64,000 nucleotides of DNA from Streptomyces mangrovi (GCF_900114215.1 NZ_FOSG01000005.1:124001-188000), one strand, 5' to 3'. Numbered from the stretch's first letter, positions 27,192 to 38,633 are shown. Made by a program: numbers and translations. Notes: a model not told the origin generated them from the letters alone.

Positions 27192-27214
27192 CGGCGGGGC
27201 GCGGCGCCCCGCCG
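27192..27214. terminator. Hairpin between convergent genes
   Basis: CGGCGGGGC (27192-27200) and GCCCCGCCG (27206-27214) make a perfect 9-bp stem with a 5-nt loop, 16 bp after the DUF839 stop and before the end of the convergent lipoprotein gene. Confidence 0.7.
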
Positions 27215-27248
27215 TGCCCGGCGTCTTCGGTGGTCCCGGCGGCGGGGG

Positions 27249-27788
27249 TCAGCGGTAGTCGTCGGGGTGGTCCTGCATCCAGACGTTGATCCGGTCGCGG
27301 GTGCCGAAGATCAGGTCCTGGTGGGACTTGAGGTGCTCGTAGGAGCGGTCCTCCCCGATCCGCTCCCGCATCGCCGCGATCCACTCGATCGGCTCGGGGA
27401 AGTGGCCCGGGCCCTTGCCGTCGGCCTTCATCGCCGCGTCGAGACGTCCGAGTTCGTCGACGACCCGGTTGAGCAGGTACTCGCAGTTCCCCGGGGTGCC
27501 GCAGGAGTCGTTCAAAGTGGCCTGGAGCCGGGCGAAGGAGTCTCGGACCGCTCCGGGGCCCGGGCTCGGCCTCTGCGACGAGAAGGCGGCGGACTCCTCG
27601 GCCTCCGCCGAGGCCGAGGCGATGCCGCGCAGTTCCTCGGAGGCGGGCCCGGCGGCCGTCTCCAAGGCCGCGGACGGGGAGGGAGAGGGGACTCCGCCCG
27701 CCTCCCGGTCCGCACTCCCGGAGCAGGCGGACAGCAGTAACACGACGGGTACGGCGAGCACGGCGGCTCGGGTACGGCGAGTACGCAC
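27249..27788 (-). CDS. Lipoprotein of unknown function
   Basis: 179 residues from GTG (VRTRRTRAAVLAVPVVLLLSACSGS). The lipobox LLSAC marks a lipid-anchored extracellular protein. A Ser/Ala/Glu-rich linker follows, then a helical C-terminal domain with DSCGTPGNCEYLLNRVVDELGRLDAAM, HFPEPIEWIAAMRERIGEDRSYEHLKSHQ and INVWMQDHPDDYR. Two Cys (about 102 and 107) could pair. I do not recognise the family. The GTG at 27788 has GGAGA 7 nt upstream; a TTG at 27821 is in frame. Confidence 0.75.
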   Translation of the reverse strand: MRTRRTRAAVLAVPVVLLLSACSGSADREAGGVPSPSPSAALETAAGPASEELRGIASASAEAEESAAFSSQRPSPGPGAVRDSFARLQATLNDSCGTPGNCEYLLNRVVDELGRLDAAMKADGKGPGHFPEPIEWIAAMRERIGEDRSYEHLKSHQDLIFGTRDRINVWMQDHPDDYR

Positions 27789-27958
27789 GGGGTGGTCTCC
27801 GATCAGGCGGTCAGCGGTCAACTATCTTGCCGACCCCAGGAGTTCACCGGCCGGGGCCACCCTCCGACCGTACGCCACGCCACCCGGGCCGCCGTGCGCG
27901 CACCGGGGGTGGCGGGGTGCGCGCACGGCGGGGTCCGTTCCCCGGCGGGGCCGGCCGA

Positions 27959-27992
27959 CCGAAGGGGACGGTCAGCCGAAGGGGACGGTCAG
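27959..27992. repeat. 17-bp tandem duplication across the GH81 stop codon
   Basis: CCGAAGGGGACGGTCAG occurs at 27959-27975 and 27976-27992. The inner copy encodes the last residues LTVPFG of the glucanase, and the outer copy lies just after the stop codon. Confidence 0.85.
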
Positions 27993-30776
27993 CACCGAGC
28001 CGGATCCGACCCGGAGCTTCGCCTCGCCGTCGCCGATCGCGCCCCAGACCTCGACGCGGATCGTTCCGCCCCGCAGGTCGCCCAGGGTGCCCGAGGCCGA
28101 CTTCAGACCGGCGCGGGAGGCGTCGTACTCCTCCCAGCCGTCCACCGGGTCGGTGGCGAAGTAGCGGTAGGTCTCCACCCGGTCGAAGGTGCCGTCGCCG
28201 GTCAGGTCGTACGACACCCGCGCCTGCTGGCCGAGCCCGACGGCCGTGCCCGCGTCCACCTTCAGACGGAAGCCGGTGGCGCCGCCGGACTCGTAGGAGC
28301 CGTCGACGTTCCCGATCTCGTACACCAGCGGCCTGTGGGGGGTGCCGTCGTGGTTGGCGCCGCCCGCCGAGGCGATGGTGTCGGCCGACGCGGTGGCGGC
28401 CTCGGTGGTGCTCAGCGCCCCGCCGGAGCGCAGGTGGAAGGTGTCACCGGTGGCGGGCGGATCCTGCGGGTCGCCGGGGTCGCCCGGGTCCGTGGGGTCC
28501 GCCGTGCCGGTGCCGGTGGCCGTGGAGCGGGCCGGGACTGTCAGCTTCCCGCCGTCGGAGAACGTCACGGTCACCGCCGAGCCGGAGTGGTTGTGGGCGA
28601 CGTAGGTGCGGGCGCCGTCCTTGGTGAAGACCGCGGCGGTCGGGCTGTCGGCGGTGACGGAGGTGTCGGGGGCGCCGATCGCGTCCAGGGTGGTGACCCA
28701 GTGGTAGGTGTGGGCCCTGCTCTCGCCCGCCTCCGGCTCGTAGCCGCTGTGCTGCGCGTCCCAGGCGGCCTTGCCCTCGGCGGGGTCGGCCAGTGCCCGG
28801 AACTCCCAGAAGATGTCGCGCCACTCCACGGCCGGACCGCCGTTGGCCCTCTCCATCTCGGCGATGCTGCGCCGGATGGCGTCCTTGTTCCGGGCCAGGT
28901 GCAGCGAACCACCGGTGACGGGGAGGACGTTGATCCCGTGGATCTCCTCGGGGTTGGCCGTCCACCAGGTGGAGTAGGCGCCGCCGCTGCCCCAGACCAT
29001 GCCGACCACGTCGTGGTCGAAGTTCTCGGGGTAGACCTCCTGGTCGGCGTCGAACCAGTACTGGGCGATGGCCTCGGACTCGGTGGTCAGCAGGTAGACG
29101 CCCAGGTCCCGCAGGGAGTCGTCACCGGTGGCCGAGCCCCACAGGACCAGGGCCGCACTGAGGTTGACCGACTCCGAGGAGGACTCCTGGTTGTTGCCCG
29201 CGGCGAAGCCGGCGTGCCCGGCGGCCCAGCTGTGGCCGGCGTAGACGTCGAAACCGCGCAGGAAGGGGAACAGCTCGTCGGTGCGGCTGGGGTTGGCGGC
29301 GTCCCTCACCAGGGTCTTCACCATCCCGCCCCAGGCGGAGTCCGCCGCCCAGGCCCGGTCGTACTGGGCCACGATCGCCGCGGCCATCACGTAGTACGAG
29401 TAGTGGAAGTGGTGGTCGTTGAGCTCCTTGTCGCTGCCGTAGGAGGCGGGATAGCCGATGAGGGTGCGCCAGTCACGGTCGTAGGAGAACTCCGAGGCCC
29501 CGCCGACGGTGAACCACTCCTGGAGCCGGCCCTTGATCAGGCCGAGCAGCTTGTCGCGCAGGCCCGTCTCGCCGATCTGGTCGGCGAGCGGCACCAGCTG
29601 GGCGAGCTTGCCCAGCTGCTTGCCCGTCCAGTAGGTGTCGGTGGCGCCGTCGAACGGGTCGGCGGCGTTCGCGACCTGTTCGATGTACCCCTTCAGCCTG
29701 GCCTTGTCCACGGCGTCCGGCACGGGCAGGCCGGGCAGGACTCCGGTGACCTTCTGGGAGGTGGTGAAGGAGGCGCCCTCGCGGACCTTCATCTCACCGC
29801 GGGGCGAGGCGTAGGTCCAGCCGGTCAGGGCGTCGGAGGTGTGCAGCCACTGGTGGCGGTAGAGGGCCTGGAGGGTGCCGCGCTCGCCGCCCTCCTTCGC
29901 CGTTGTGGTCAGGGTGTAGGTGGCCTTGATCCGGCCGGCGGCCTCGTCGTAGTCCCAGGCCACCTTGGAGCCGGTGACGAAGCTGAAGGCGTACTTGCGG
30001 AAGGTGGCCAGCGCATCCCGGCTGGGCAGGACGGCCAGCGAGAAGTAGTCCCTGCCGCCCAGGTCCGCGCGGACGTCGGTGCCCGAGACGGTCCAGTCGC
30101 TGCCGGTGGGGGCGAACAGCGCGTAGTGCCGGCCGCCGATGGTGATGCCCAGGACGTTGCCGTCGTCGGCGAAGACGTCCGGGGTGCTCGCGGCGGAGAT
30201 CCGCGCCGCGCCGCCGCTGCCCTGGGCGTACACGTACGGCAGGCCGTGGCCGATGGTGGCGCGCAGGGTGCGGGAGCCGTCGGACCAGTGGGGGCTGACG
30301 GTCCAGTCGCTCCAACCGTCCGCCCTGGCGTCGGGGGAGTTCAGGCCCGCGATGCCGAGGGTCAGGTCGCGCTTGTGCGTGAACTCGTACTGGCGGCCCT
30401 CGCCCACGACGGCGTGCGAGGCGGGGTGGCCGACCTCCAGACCTCCGGAGACGGCCCGGTAGGTGAGGGGGTGGCCGTACATGTTCTCGGAGTACGGGTT
30501 GTCGGGGTAGCGCTGGAAGGCCAGGGAGGACCACCAGTCGTTGGTGGGCACCGGCTTGTCCGCCACGGCCGCGGTGACCTTGGGCTTCACCGGCGCCCCG
30601 GCGTTGTTCTCCGGCCCGGCGGCCCCGGCGGGGCGGGTGTCGCTGTAGCCGCCCTGTCCGACGGGGACGGTGGCTGCCTGGGCGGTGTCCGCCCCGACGG
30701 CGCCGAGGCCGGTGGCGACGGCCGCCGTGGCCGCCACCGCCGCCAGCAGCGCGGCGGGACGTCTGCGGAATCTCAT
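27972..30776 (-). CDS. Secreted GH81 endo-beta-1,3-glucanase with C-terminal carbohydrate-binding domain
   Basis: 934 residues. Signal peptide about 1-35 (ends DTAQAATVP). The GH81 part covers about 60-720: KPVPTNDWWSSLAFQRYPDNPYSENMYGHPL, the KELNDHHFHYSYYV motif with the candidate acid Asp, and GNNQESSSESVNLSAALVLWG with the candidate base Glu. A short Thr/Pro/Asp linker then leads to a beta-rich module (about 790-934; LRSGGALSTTEAATASADT, LTGDGTFDRVETYRYFATDP) resembling CBM56-type beta-1,3-glucan binding domains. It attacks fungal or algal beta-1,3-glucan. The ATG at 30776 has CAGGAG 7 nt upstream. Its promoter carries a LacI-type palindrome. Confidence 0.92.
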   Translation of the reverse strand: MRFRRRPAALLAAVAATAAVATGLGAVGADTAQAATVPVGQGGYSDTRPAGAAGPENNAGAPVKPKVTAAVADKPVPTNDWWSSLAFQRYPDNPYSENMYGHPLTYRAVSGGLEVGHPASHAVVGEGRQYEFTHKRDLTLGIAGLNSPDARADGWSDWTVSPHWSDGSRTLRATIGHGLPYVYAQGSGGAARISAASTPDVFADDGNVLGITIGGRHYALFAPTGSDWTVSGTDVRADLGGRDYFSLAVLPSRDALATFRKYAFSFVTGSKVAWDYDEAAGRIKATYTLTTTAKEGGERGTLQALYRHQWLHTSDALTGWTYASPRGEMKVREGASFTTSQKVTGVLPGLPVPDAVDKARLKGYIEQVANAADPFDGATDTYWTGKQLGKLAQLVPLADQIGETGLRDKLLGLIKGRLQEWFTVGGASEFSYDRDWRTLIGYPASYGSDKELNDHHFHYSYYVMAAAIVAQYDRAWAADSAWGGMVKTLVRDAANPSRTDELFPFLRGFDVYAGHSWAAGHAGFAAGNNQESSSESVNLSAALVLWGSATGDDSLRDLGVYLLTTESEAIAQYWFDADQEVYPENFDHDVVGMVWGSGGAYSTWWTANPEEIHGINVLPVTGGSLHLARNKDAIRRSIAEMERANGGPAVEWRDIFWEFRALADPAEGKAAWDAQHSGYEPEAGESRAHTYHWVTTLDAIGAPDTSVTADSPTAAVFTKDGARTYVAHNHSGSAVTVTFSDGGKLTVPARSTATGTGTADPTDPGDPGDPQDPPATGDTFHLRSGGALSTTEAATASADTIASAGGANHDGTPHRPLVYEIGNVDGSYESGGATGFRLKVDAGTAVGLGQQARVSYDLTGDGTFDRVETYRYFATDPVDGWEEYDASRAGLKSASGTLGDLRGGTIRVEVWGAIGDGEAKLRVGSGSVLTVPFG

Positions 30777-30809
30777 GAACGGCTCCTGTGGGGGGTGTGC
30801 GTGGAGGTC

Positions 30810-30827
30810 TCTGAGAGCGCTCTCAGA
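30810..30827. promoter_or_regulatory. Perfect 18-bp palindrome, LacI-type operator of the GH81 gene
   Basis: TCTGAGAGCGCTCTCAGA is a perfect palindrome. Its core GAGAGCGCTCTC resembles CebR/CelR sites (TGGGAGCGCTCCCA). It covers the predicted start point region (+1 to +18), an ideal repressor position. Confidence 0.8.
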
Positions 30828-30834
30828 TCCCGGC

Positions 30835-30863
30835 AACGTAAGTTTCCCCTGACCGAGCGTCAA
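30835..30863 (-). promoter_or_regulatory. GH81 promoter
   Basis: TTGACG (30863-30858), a 17-bp spacer and TACGTT (30840-30835) form a good promoter reading into the glucanase gene, with start point near 30828. Confidence 0.75.
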
Positions 30864-30978
30864 GATGTTCGACAGAAACAATCTTGAAAAGCCGGTGAGC
30901 GTTCAGGAGTTGATGACTTTGCCCCCGGTACGTCCACCGTGTCCGCCCGGACCCGGCGGCCGGCCGGGGCACGGACAC

Positions 30979-31014
30979 GGAAGGGCGGCGCCTCCGCACA
31001 GGCGCCGCCCTTCC
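30979..31014. terminator. Hairpin after the PPDK gene
   Basis: A perfect 15-bp stem (30979-30993 with 31000-31014) and 6-nt loop. A second larger GC-rich dyad occupies 31026-31071, arms GGGACCG and CGGTCCC. Both lie just past the PPDK stop on the minus strand. Confidence 0.75.
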
Positions 31015-31097
31015 CTTTGTGCGCCGGGACCGCCGTTCCCGCCGGTGAGGGTCGGCCGGCGGGACGGTCCCGGTGTCAGGTGGTCCTCATCCGCGGG

Positions 31098-33836
<2,739 letters not shown>

Positions 33837-34110
33837 GAGAATCGCGCTCCTCGCTGGATCCCCTCGGCGGAGGCCGGGGGAAGGCTGCCCTGACGGCGGG
33901 GAGCGTACCCAGATCGAAGGATTTCGAGTACGGCCACCAGCAGTCCATGGGGGCGTAACCGCTCATCCGCCGATGGATCGAAAGTAAAGGCTGATTCAAG
34001 TGGTTCGGATTGGTTCATTCACCACTCGAAGTCATCGATGCGGTGAGTGGCGGGAGCGCCCCGTTTTGGTCACCCTGAGCGAGCGCGACGGCGGACGGGT
34101 GAACGAAAGA

Positions 34111-34133
34111 GGGGTGGCACCGAGTGCCACTCC
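34111..34133. repeat. Inverted repeat GTGGCAC-CGA-GTGCCAC
   Basis: The core 7+3+7 dyad is perfect (34114-34130) and extends to a 10-bp stem with one G-T pair. It could be an operator or, on the minus strand where TCTTTCG follows, a terminator of the ROK gene. Confidence 0.8.
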
Positions 34134-34171
34134 TTGGAGAAGTGCAGGCCCGTTTCGAACGCTCACATGAG

Positions 34172-34193
34172 CGCCACCCTTATCAGAGTGGCG
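34172..34193. repeat. 22-bp near-palindrome with CGCCAC/GTGGCG arms
   Basis: CGCCAC and GTGGCG enclose CCTTATCAGA; 18 of 22 positions are symmetrical. The arms contain the same GRGTGGC half-site as the dyad at 34111-34133. Confidence 0.8.
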
Positions 34194-34308
34194 AGCATCA
34201 CCCTCTTGACGGGCCCGCCATCTCAGCCATTGGACACATAAGGGAGCTACGCCGCTCGAATGAGCACCCGATGGACGTGCCCCCGCCCGGCCCCTCCGGC
34301 GCCCCGCC

Positions 34309-35514
34309 TCACAACCCCATGGCGGCCAGCCGGGCATCGGCCCGCTCCGGTGCGTACAGGTACTCCACGACCATCGCCCCCGCCCCCACCAGACCCGCCC
34401 GCTCCCCCAGCCGGGAGGTGACCACGGTCAGATGGGCGGTGCTGCGGGGCATCGCCCGCTGGTAGAGCAGCTCGCGCACCCCGGTGACGAACGGGGCGCC
34501 GGCCAGATCGCCCGCGATCATCAGCACTCCGGGATTGAGCACGGTGACGACGGTGACCAGCACCTCCCCCACCCGGCGCCCCGCCTCCCGGGCCAGCCGC
34601 ACCGCGTCGGGCTGCCCGGCCGCCAGCAGTTCGCGCACCCCGGTTCCGGAGGCGGCCGGAACGCCGGAGCCGGTCAGCCGCGCCGCCAGCGCCCGGCCGC
34701 TGGCGACCGCCGCCAGGCAGCCGTACGAGCCGCACATGCACAGCGCGTCGGGCCGGTCGTGCAGTCTGATGTGGCCGATGTCCCCCGCGCCGCCGTCGAT
34801 GCCGCGGTACATCTCGCCGTCCACCACCAGCCCCGCGCCGATGCCGGTGGAGACCTTGACCAGCAGGAAGGCGCCGCAGTCACGCCAGCCGGTGCGCTGC
34901 TCGGCGTACGCCATGAGGTTGGCGTCGTTCTCCACCAGCACCACGGGGCCCTCGCCCTCCGCGCCGGTGTGCCGCAGATACGCCCGCCGCATCCGCTCCG
35001 GGACCGGGTAGCGGTCCCAGCCCGGCATGATCGGCGGCTGCACCACCTGCCCCGACTCCCACTCCACCGGCCCCGGCACCGACACCCCGATGCCGCAGAC
35101 GTCCCCCGGCGCCGCACCGGCCCGCTCCAGCAGCGGCGGGAACCACCTCGCCACCCGGTCGATCACGTTCTCCGGACCGTCCTCGATGTTCAGCGGCCCG
35201 GTGTGCTCGGCCAGCACCCGGCCGTTGAGGTCCAGCGCGGCGGCCAGCCCGTGCCGGGTCTCCACGTCCACGGCGAGGACCACGGCGTGCGAGCCGTCGA
35301 ACTCCAGGCGGTTCGACGGGCGCCCGCCCGCCGGGCCGCCCACGGGCACGGTGGCGCCGTCGCGGATCCAGCCCGCCCCGAAGAGCTGGTCGAGGCGGTG
35401 GCCGACGGTGGATCGGGACAGTCCGGTGGCGCGCTGGAGTTCGCCGCGGGTGGTCGCCTGCCCGCTGCGGACCAGTCGCAGCAGATGTCCCGCGCTGGAT
35501 TGGTTCCCGGTCAT
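34309..35514 (-). CDS. ROK-family transcriptional regulator
   Basis: 401 residues. N-terminal winged HTH (about 8-65; LLRLVRSGQATTRGELQRATGLSRSTVGHRLDQL) followed by a sugar-kinase-like ROK domain: VVLAVDVETRHGLAAALDL, GIGVSVPGPVE, LVENDANLMAYAE, STGIGAGLVVDGEMYRGIDGGAGDIGHIRL and the zinc motif CMCGSYGCL. Such proteins repress sugar genes. It is divergent from a GH63-like glycosidase, a likely target, and upstream of PPDK. ATG at 35514 (MTGNQSSAGHLL) is chosen over a longer basic N-terminal extension. Confidence 0.9.
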   Translation of the reverse strand: MTGNQSSAGHLLRLVRSGQATTRGELQRATGLSRSTVGHRLDQLFGAGWIRDGATVPVGGPAGGRPSNRLEFDGSHAVVLAVDVETRHGLAAALDLNGRVLAEHTGPLNIEDGPENVIDRVARWFPPLLERAGAAPGDVCGIGVSVPGPVEWESGQVVQPPIMPGWDRYPVPERMRRAYLRHTGAEGEGPVVLVENDANLMAYAEQRTGWRDCGAFLLVKVSTGIGAGLVVDGEMYRGIDGGAGDIGHIRLHDRPDALCMCGSYGCLAAVASGRALAARLTGSGVPAASGTGVRELLAAGQPDAVRLAREAGRRVGEVLVTVVTVLNPGVLMIAGDLAGAPFVTGVRELLYQRAMPRSTAHLTVVTSRLGERAGLVGAGAMVVEYLYAPERADARLAAMGL

Positions 35515-35847
35515 ACGGCCATCTTCTCCGCCCCTTCCGGACGCCGCCGTCCCGCCCCTGCCGAACGCCCTGCTCAGCCCCCGTCCACCCGCCGGCCGTG
35601 CGCACCCCCGCGCTTCCTCCCGCACCCTCCTGTGTCGGGTCTCACAGCATCACTTCTGCCTTTTCGCAAGACAGAACCCTAGGCTTATGGAGGCGTAACC
35701 TAGGAGTCGTACAGACACCGGAGTTCTCGTGGAGCGCGTCGCCCAGTCCACCGACACCCCCATATGCACGCCCGTCCCCGGGGCCGGGGGACCACGGCCG
35801 TGCGCGGCATGCTCCACCGACCGCTCCGGCACGGGTGCGGCGGTCCG
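35515..35847. other. Divergent intergenic region, ROK gene / GH63-like gene
   Basis: About 330 bp without a supported gene, apart from possible upstream starts of the glycosidase (ATG at 35764). It holds the phased CCTAGG repeats at 35678-35704 and should carry both divergent promoters. Confidence 0.6.
35678..35704. promoter_or_regulatory. Two CCTAGG repeats 21 bp apart
   Basis: CCTAGG at 35678-35683 and 35699-35704, each preceded by AAC or AACC, are spaced 21 bp start to start, two helical turns. They lie between the divergent ROK and glycosidase genes, so may bind the ROK protein. Confidence 0.55.
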
Positions 35848-37323
35848 ATGAAGCCCGTCCCGATCCCCCTCACCACAGCCCGGCCGTTCATCCCCGCCCA
35901 GCGGCCGCCCGTCGGCGTCACCGCGGCCGAGCTGCGTCAGGCCGCGCGCCAGGTGCTGCTGCGCAACTGGACGGGCGCCTCGACCGTTCCCTCCCGCAGC
36001 CTGTACCCGCACCAGTGGAGCTGGGACTCGGCGTTCGTCGCGATCGGTCTGCGCCATCTGTCGGCGCCGCGCGCCCAGCGCGAGCTGGAGACGCTGATGG
36101 CCGCCCAGTGGGGCGACGGCCGCGTCCCGCACATCGTCTTCAATCCGTCCGTCCCGCTCGGCGCGTACTTCCCCAGCCCGGACTTCTGGCGCTCCTCGGC
36201 CGCCGGAGCCGGAGCCGGGGCGCCCGGGCACGTGGAGACCTCGGGAATCGTGCAGCCGCCCGTCCACGCGCTCGCCGTCTGGCTGGTGCACCGCGCCGAC
36301 CCGGCGACCTCGCGGCGGCGCGGCTTCCTCAGACGCCTCTACCCCCGGCTGGTCGCCTGGCACCGCTATCTGACCGCCCACCGCGACCTGGGCGGGCACG
36401 GACTGGTGTCGGCCGTCCACCCGTGGGAGCCGGGCATGGACAACAGCCCGGCCTGGGACGCCCCCCTGTCCCGGGTGGAGCCGGCCGACCTCTGCTCCTT
36501 CCGCCGCTGCGACCTCGACCACGGCTCGGCCGCCGACCGCCCCACCGACCTGGACTACGGCCGGTACGTGCGGCTGGCCGCCGACTACCGCGACCACGGC
36601 TACCGGGACGCCGACGCCCCCCACTCGTTCGCGGTGGAGGACCCCGGCGTCAACGCCCTGCTGATCGCCTCCGAGCACGCCCTGGCGCAGATCGCCGCCG
36701 AGGTCGGGGCGGAAGGCCCGAAGGACGACCCCGGCGGGCACCGCGGGCGGGCCGCGCGGCTGACCGACGCCCTGGTGAAACGCCTGTGGGACGAGCACAG
36801 CGGCATGTTCCTGTGCCGCGACGTACGCGCCGGGCACCGCGGCGAGCCGATCCGGGAGCGCAGCGCCGCCGGGCTGGTGCCGCTGATCGTCCCCGGCCTG
36901 CCGCAGCGCATCGTCCGCACACTGCTGCGCACCGTCGGCGGCGAGCACTTCGGGCTGGGCGACACCGTCCGCCTGGTGCCCAGCTACGACCTGAAGGGAC
37001 ACGCCTTCGACTCGTGCCGCTACTGGCGGGGACCGGCCTGGTTCAACGTCAACTGGCTGGTGGAGCGGGGCCTGAGGCAGTACGGGCACACCAACCGGGC
37101 CGACTCGCTGCGCGCCGCTGTGCTGGCGTCGGCCGCCGCCTCCGGCTTCGCCGAGTACGTCGACCCGCACACCGGAGCGGGCCGGGGCGCCCGGGAGTTC
37201 AGCTGGACGGCGGCCCTCGCCCTGGACCTGCTCTCCCGCAGCGCCGACCGGTCCGCGGACCGCGCGGCGGTGCGCACCGGGATGCGCGTCGGGGCGCTGG
37301 TGCGCAGCGGCACGACGGGCTGA
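35848..37323 (+). CDS. GH63-like (MGH1-type) glycoside hydrolase
   Basis: 491 residues, no signal peptide. It is an (alpha/alpha)6-barrel glycosidase: RSLYPHQWSWDSAFVAIGLRHL, QWGDGRVPHIVFNP, AWLVHR, HPWEPGMDNSPAWD with a likely catalytic Asp, and DLKGHAFDSCRYWRGPAWFNVNWLV. Relatives include mannosylglycerate and glucosylglycerate hydrolases and trehalase-like enzymes; I cannot choose among them. It is divergent from the ROK regulator. The start is unclear: ATG 35848 (MKPVPIPLTT) or ATG 35764; neither has a good ribosome-binding site. Confidence 0.85.
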   Translation: MKPVPIPLTTARPFIPAQRPPVGVTAAELRQAARQVLLRNWTGASTVPSRSLYPHQWSWDSAFVAIGLRHLSAPRAQRELETLMAAQWGDGRVPHIVFNPSVPLGAYFPSPDFWRSSAAGAGAGAPGHVETSGIVQPPVHALAVWLVHRADPATSRRRGFLRRLYPRLVAWHRYLTAHRDLGGHGLVSAVHPWEPGMDNSPAWDAPLSRVEPADLCSFRRCDLDHGSAADRPTDLDYGRYVRLAADYRDHGYRDADAPHSFAVEDPGVNALLIASEHALAQIAAEVGAEGPKDDPGGHRGRAARLTDALVKRLWDEHSGMFLCRDVRAGHRGEPIRERSAAGLVPLIVPGLPQRIVRTLLRTVGGEHFGLGDTVRLVPSYDLKGHAFDSCRYWRGPAWFNVNWLVERGLRQYGHTNRADSLRAAVLASAAASGFAEYVDPHTGAGRGAREFSWTAALALDLLSRSADRSADRAAVRTGMRVGALVRSGTTG

Positions 37324-37393
37324 GCGGGCTCCCCCCGGTGCGTCCCGGGGGCCCCGGGCGTCCTGAGCCGTCCCGGGGCGTCCTGAGGGCCGT

Positions 37394-38524
37394 TCAGCCG
37401 CCGGAGGTGTCCAGCTCGGCCTCGGCCGCGGCGCCCGTGCGGTCGTACGGGTCGTCCAGCCAGCCGTCGGGCAGGGCCACCCGGTTGCGTCCGGAGGTGC
37501 GCCCGCGCGGGCCGTCCGCGCCCTTGGGCCACGGCCGGTCCGGGTCGAGTTCGCCCAGCAGGTCCTCCAGCTCGGCGAGCGAGGACGCGACGGCCAGCTT
37601 CCGGCGCAGCTCGGAGCCGACCGGGAAGCCCTTGGTGTACCAGGCGACGTGCTTGCGGAAGTCGATCACCCCGCGTGACTCGTCCTCCAGCCACTCCCCC
37701 AGCAACCGGGCGTGTCGCAGCATCACCGCGGCGACCTCGCCCAAGGTGGGCTCGGCCCGCTCCGGCCGGCCCTCGCAGGCGGCCACCAGATCGCCGAAGA
37801 GCCACGGCCGGCCCAGGCAGCCGCGTCCGACCACGACGCCGTCGCAGCCGGTCTCGCGCATCATCCGCACCGCGTCGTCGGCCGACCAGATGTCGCCGTT
37901 GCCCAGTACCGGGATCTCGGGCACGGCCTCCTTCAGGGCTGCGATGGCGTCCCAGTCGGCGGTGCCGCCGTAGTGCTGGGCGGCGGTGCGGCCGTGCAGG
38001 GCGACGGCGGTGACGCCCTCCTCCACGGCGATGCGCCCGGCGTCCAGATAGGTGAGGTGGTCGTCGTCGATGCCCTTGCGCATCTTCATGGTCACCGGCA
38101 GCCCGCCGGCGCCGGTGACGGCCTCGCGCAGGATGGCCCGCAGCAGGTTCCGCTTGTACGGCAGCGCCGAGCCGCCGCCCTTGCGGGTCACCTTGGGCAC
38201 CGGGCAGCCGAAGTTGAGGTCGATGTGGTCGGCCATGTCCTCGTCGGCGATCATGCGGACGGCCTTGCCGACGGTCGCCGGGTCCACGCCGTAGAGCTGG
38301 ATGGAGCGCGGCTTCTCGGTCTCGGCGAAGTGGACGAGCCGCATGGTCTTGGCGTCCCGCTCGACCAGTGCCCGGGTGGTGATCATCTCGCTGACGAACA
38401 GCCCCCGGCCACCGCTGTACTCGCGGCACAGCGTCCGGAACGGCGCGTTGGTGATCCCGGCCATCGGCGCGAGGACCACGGGCGGCCGGACCGTGTGCGG
38501 GCCGATGGAGAGCTGCTGTGACAT
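37394..38524 (-). CDS. dusB: tRNA-dihydrouridine synthase
   Basis: 376 residues. FMN-barrel Dus family: VLAPMAGITNAPFRTLCREYS, QLYGVDPATVGKAVRM, DLNFGCPVPKVTRKGGGSAL with the catalytic Cys, VALHGRTAAQHYGG, VLGNGDIW and GRGCLGRPWLFGD. It reduces uridines of tRNA with NADPH. The C-terminal part (about 250-340; HARLLGEWLEDESRGVIDFRKHVAWYTKGFP) is the helical tRNA-binding domain. MSQQLSIGP at 38524 is taken as start; ATG 38536 is 4 codons upstream. Confidence 0.95.
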   Translation of the reverse strand: MSQQLSIGPHTVRPPVVLAPMAGITNAPFRTLCREYSGGRGLFVSEMITTRALVERDAKTMRLVHFAETEKPRSIQLYGVDPATVGKAVRMIADEDMADHIDLNFGCPVPKVTRKGGGSALPYKRNLLRAILREAVTGAGGLPVTMKMRKGIDDDHLTYLDAGRIAVEEGVTAVALHGRTAAQHYGGTADWDAIAALKEAVPEIPVLGNGDIWSADDAVRMMRETGCDGVVVGRGCLGRPWLFGDLVAACEGRPERAEPTLGEVAAVMLRHARLLGEWLEDESRGVIDFRKHVAWYTKGFPVGSELRRKLAVASSLAELEDLLGELDPDRPWPKGADGPRGRTSGRNRVALPDGWLDDPYDRTGAAAEAELDTSGG

Positions 38525-38633
38525 GGGGGCGGGCATCCTCGTCGTCGCTCGGTGGTGGGGGCGATCATCCATTGTCCCCCATCCGTCCCCCATCCGGACC
38601 GCTTCCCCGCGCCGCCCCCGTCCCCCGGCGGGG

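Larger units (their letters stand above)
33837..34308. other. 472-bp intergenic region ahead of PPDK with several dyads
   Basis: No gene is supported. It contains a 10-bp-stem hairpin (34111-34133), a 22-bp near-palindrome (34172-34193), two TGGTTC direct repeats 10 bp apart (34002, 34012) and flanking TTCAAGTGG/CCACTCGAA arms (33996-34004, 34023-34031). It is the only place where the PPDK promoter can lie, since the ROK gene ends at 34309 on the same strand. No convincing -35/-10 pair was found. Confidence 0.7.

Noticed and set aside
34002..34017. TGGTTC repeats as a DasR site
   Set aside because: They are direct, not inverted, and lack the TGGTCT-AGACCA symmetry.
34141..34180. TTTCGAAC as a tRNA T-loop
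   Set aside because: No acceptor stem, D-arm or anticodon arm can be folded around it.
34167..34241. 24-codon frame MSATLIRVASITLLTGPPSQ... in the PPDK upstream region
   Set aside because: No ribosome-binding site, no hairpins of an attenuator type in the right place, and it overlaps the 22-bp palindrome. It is on the opposite strand to PPDK.
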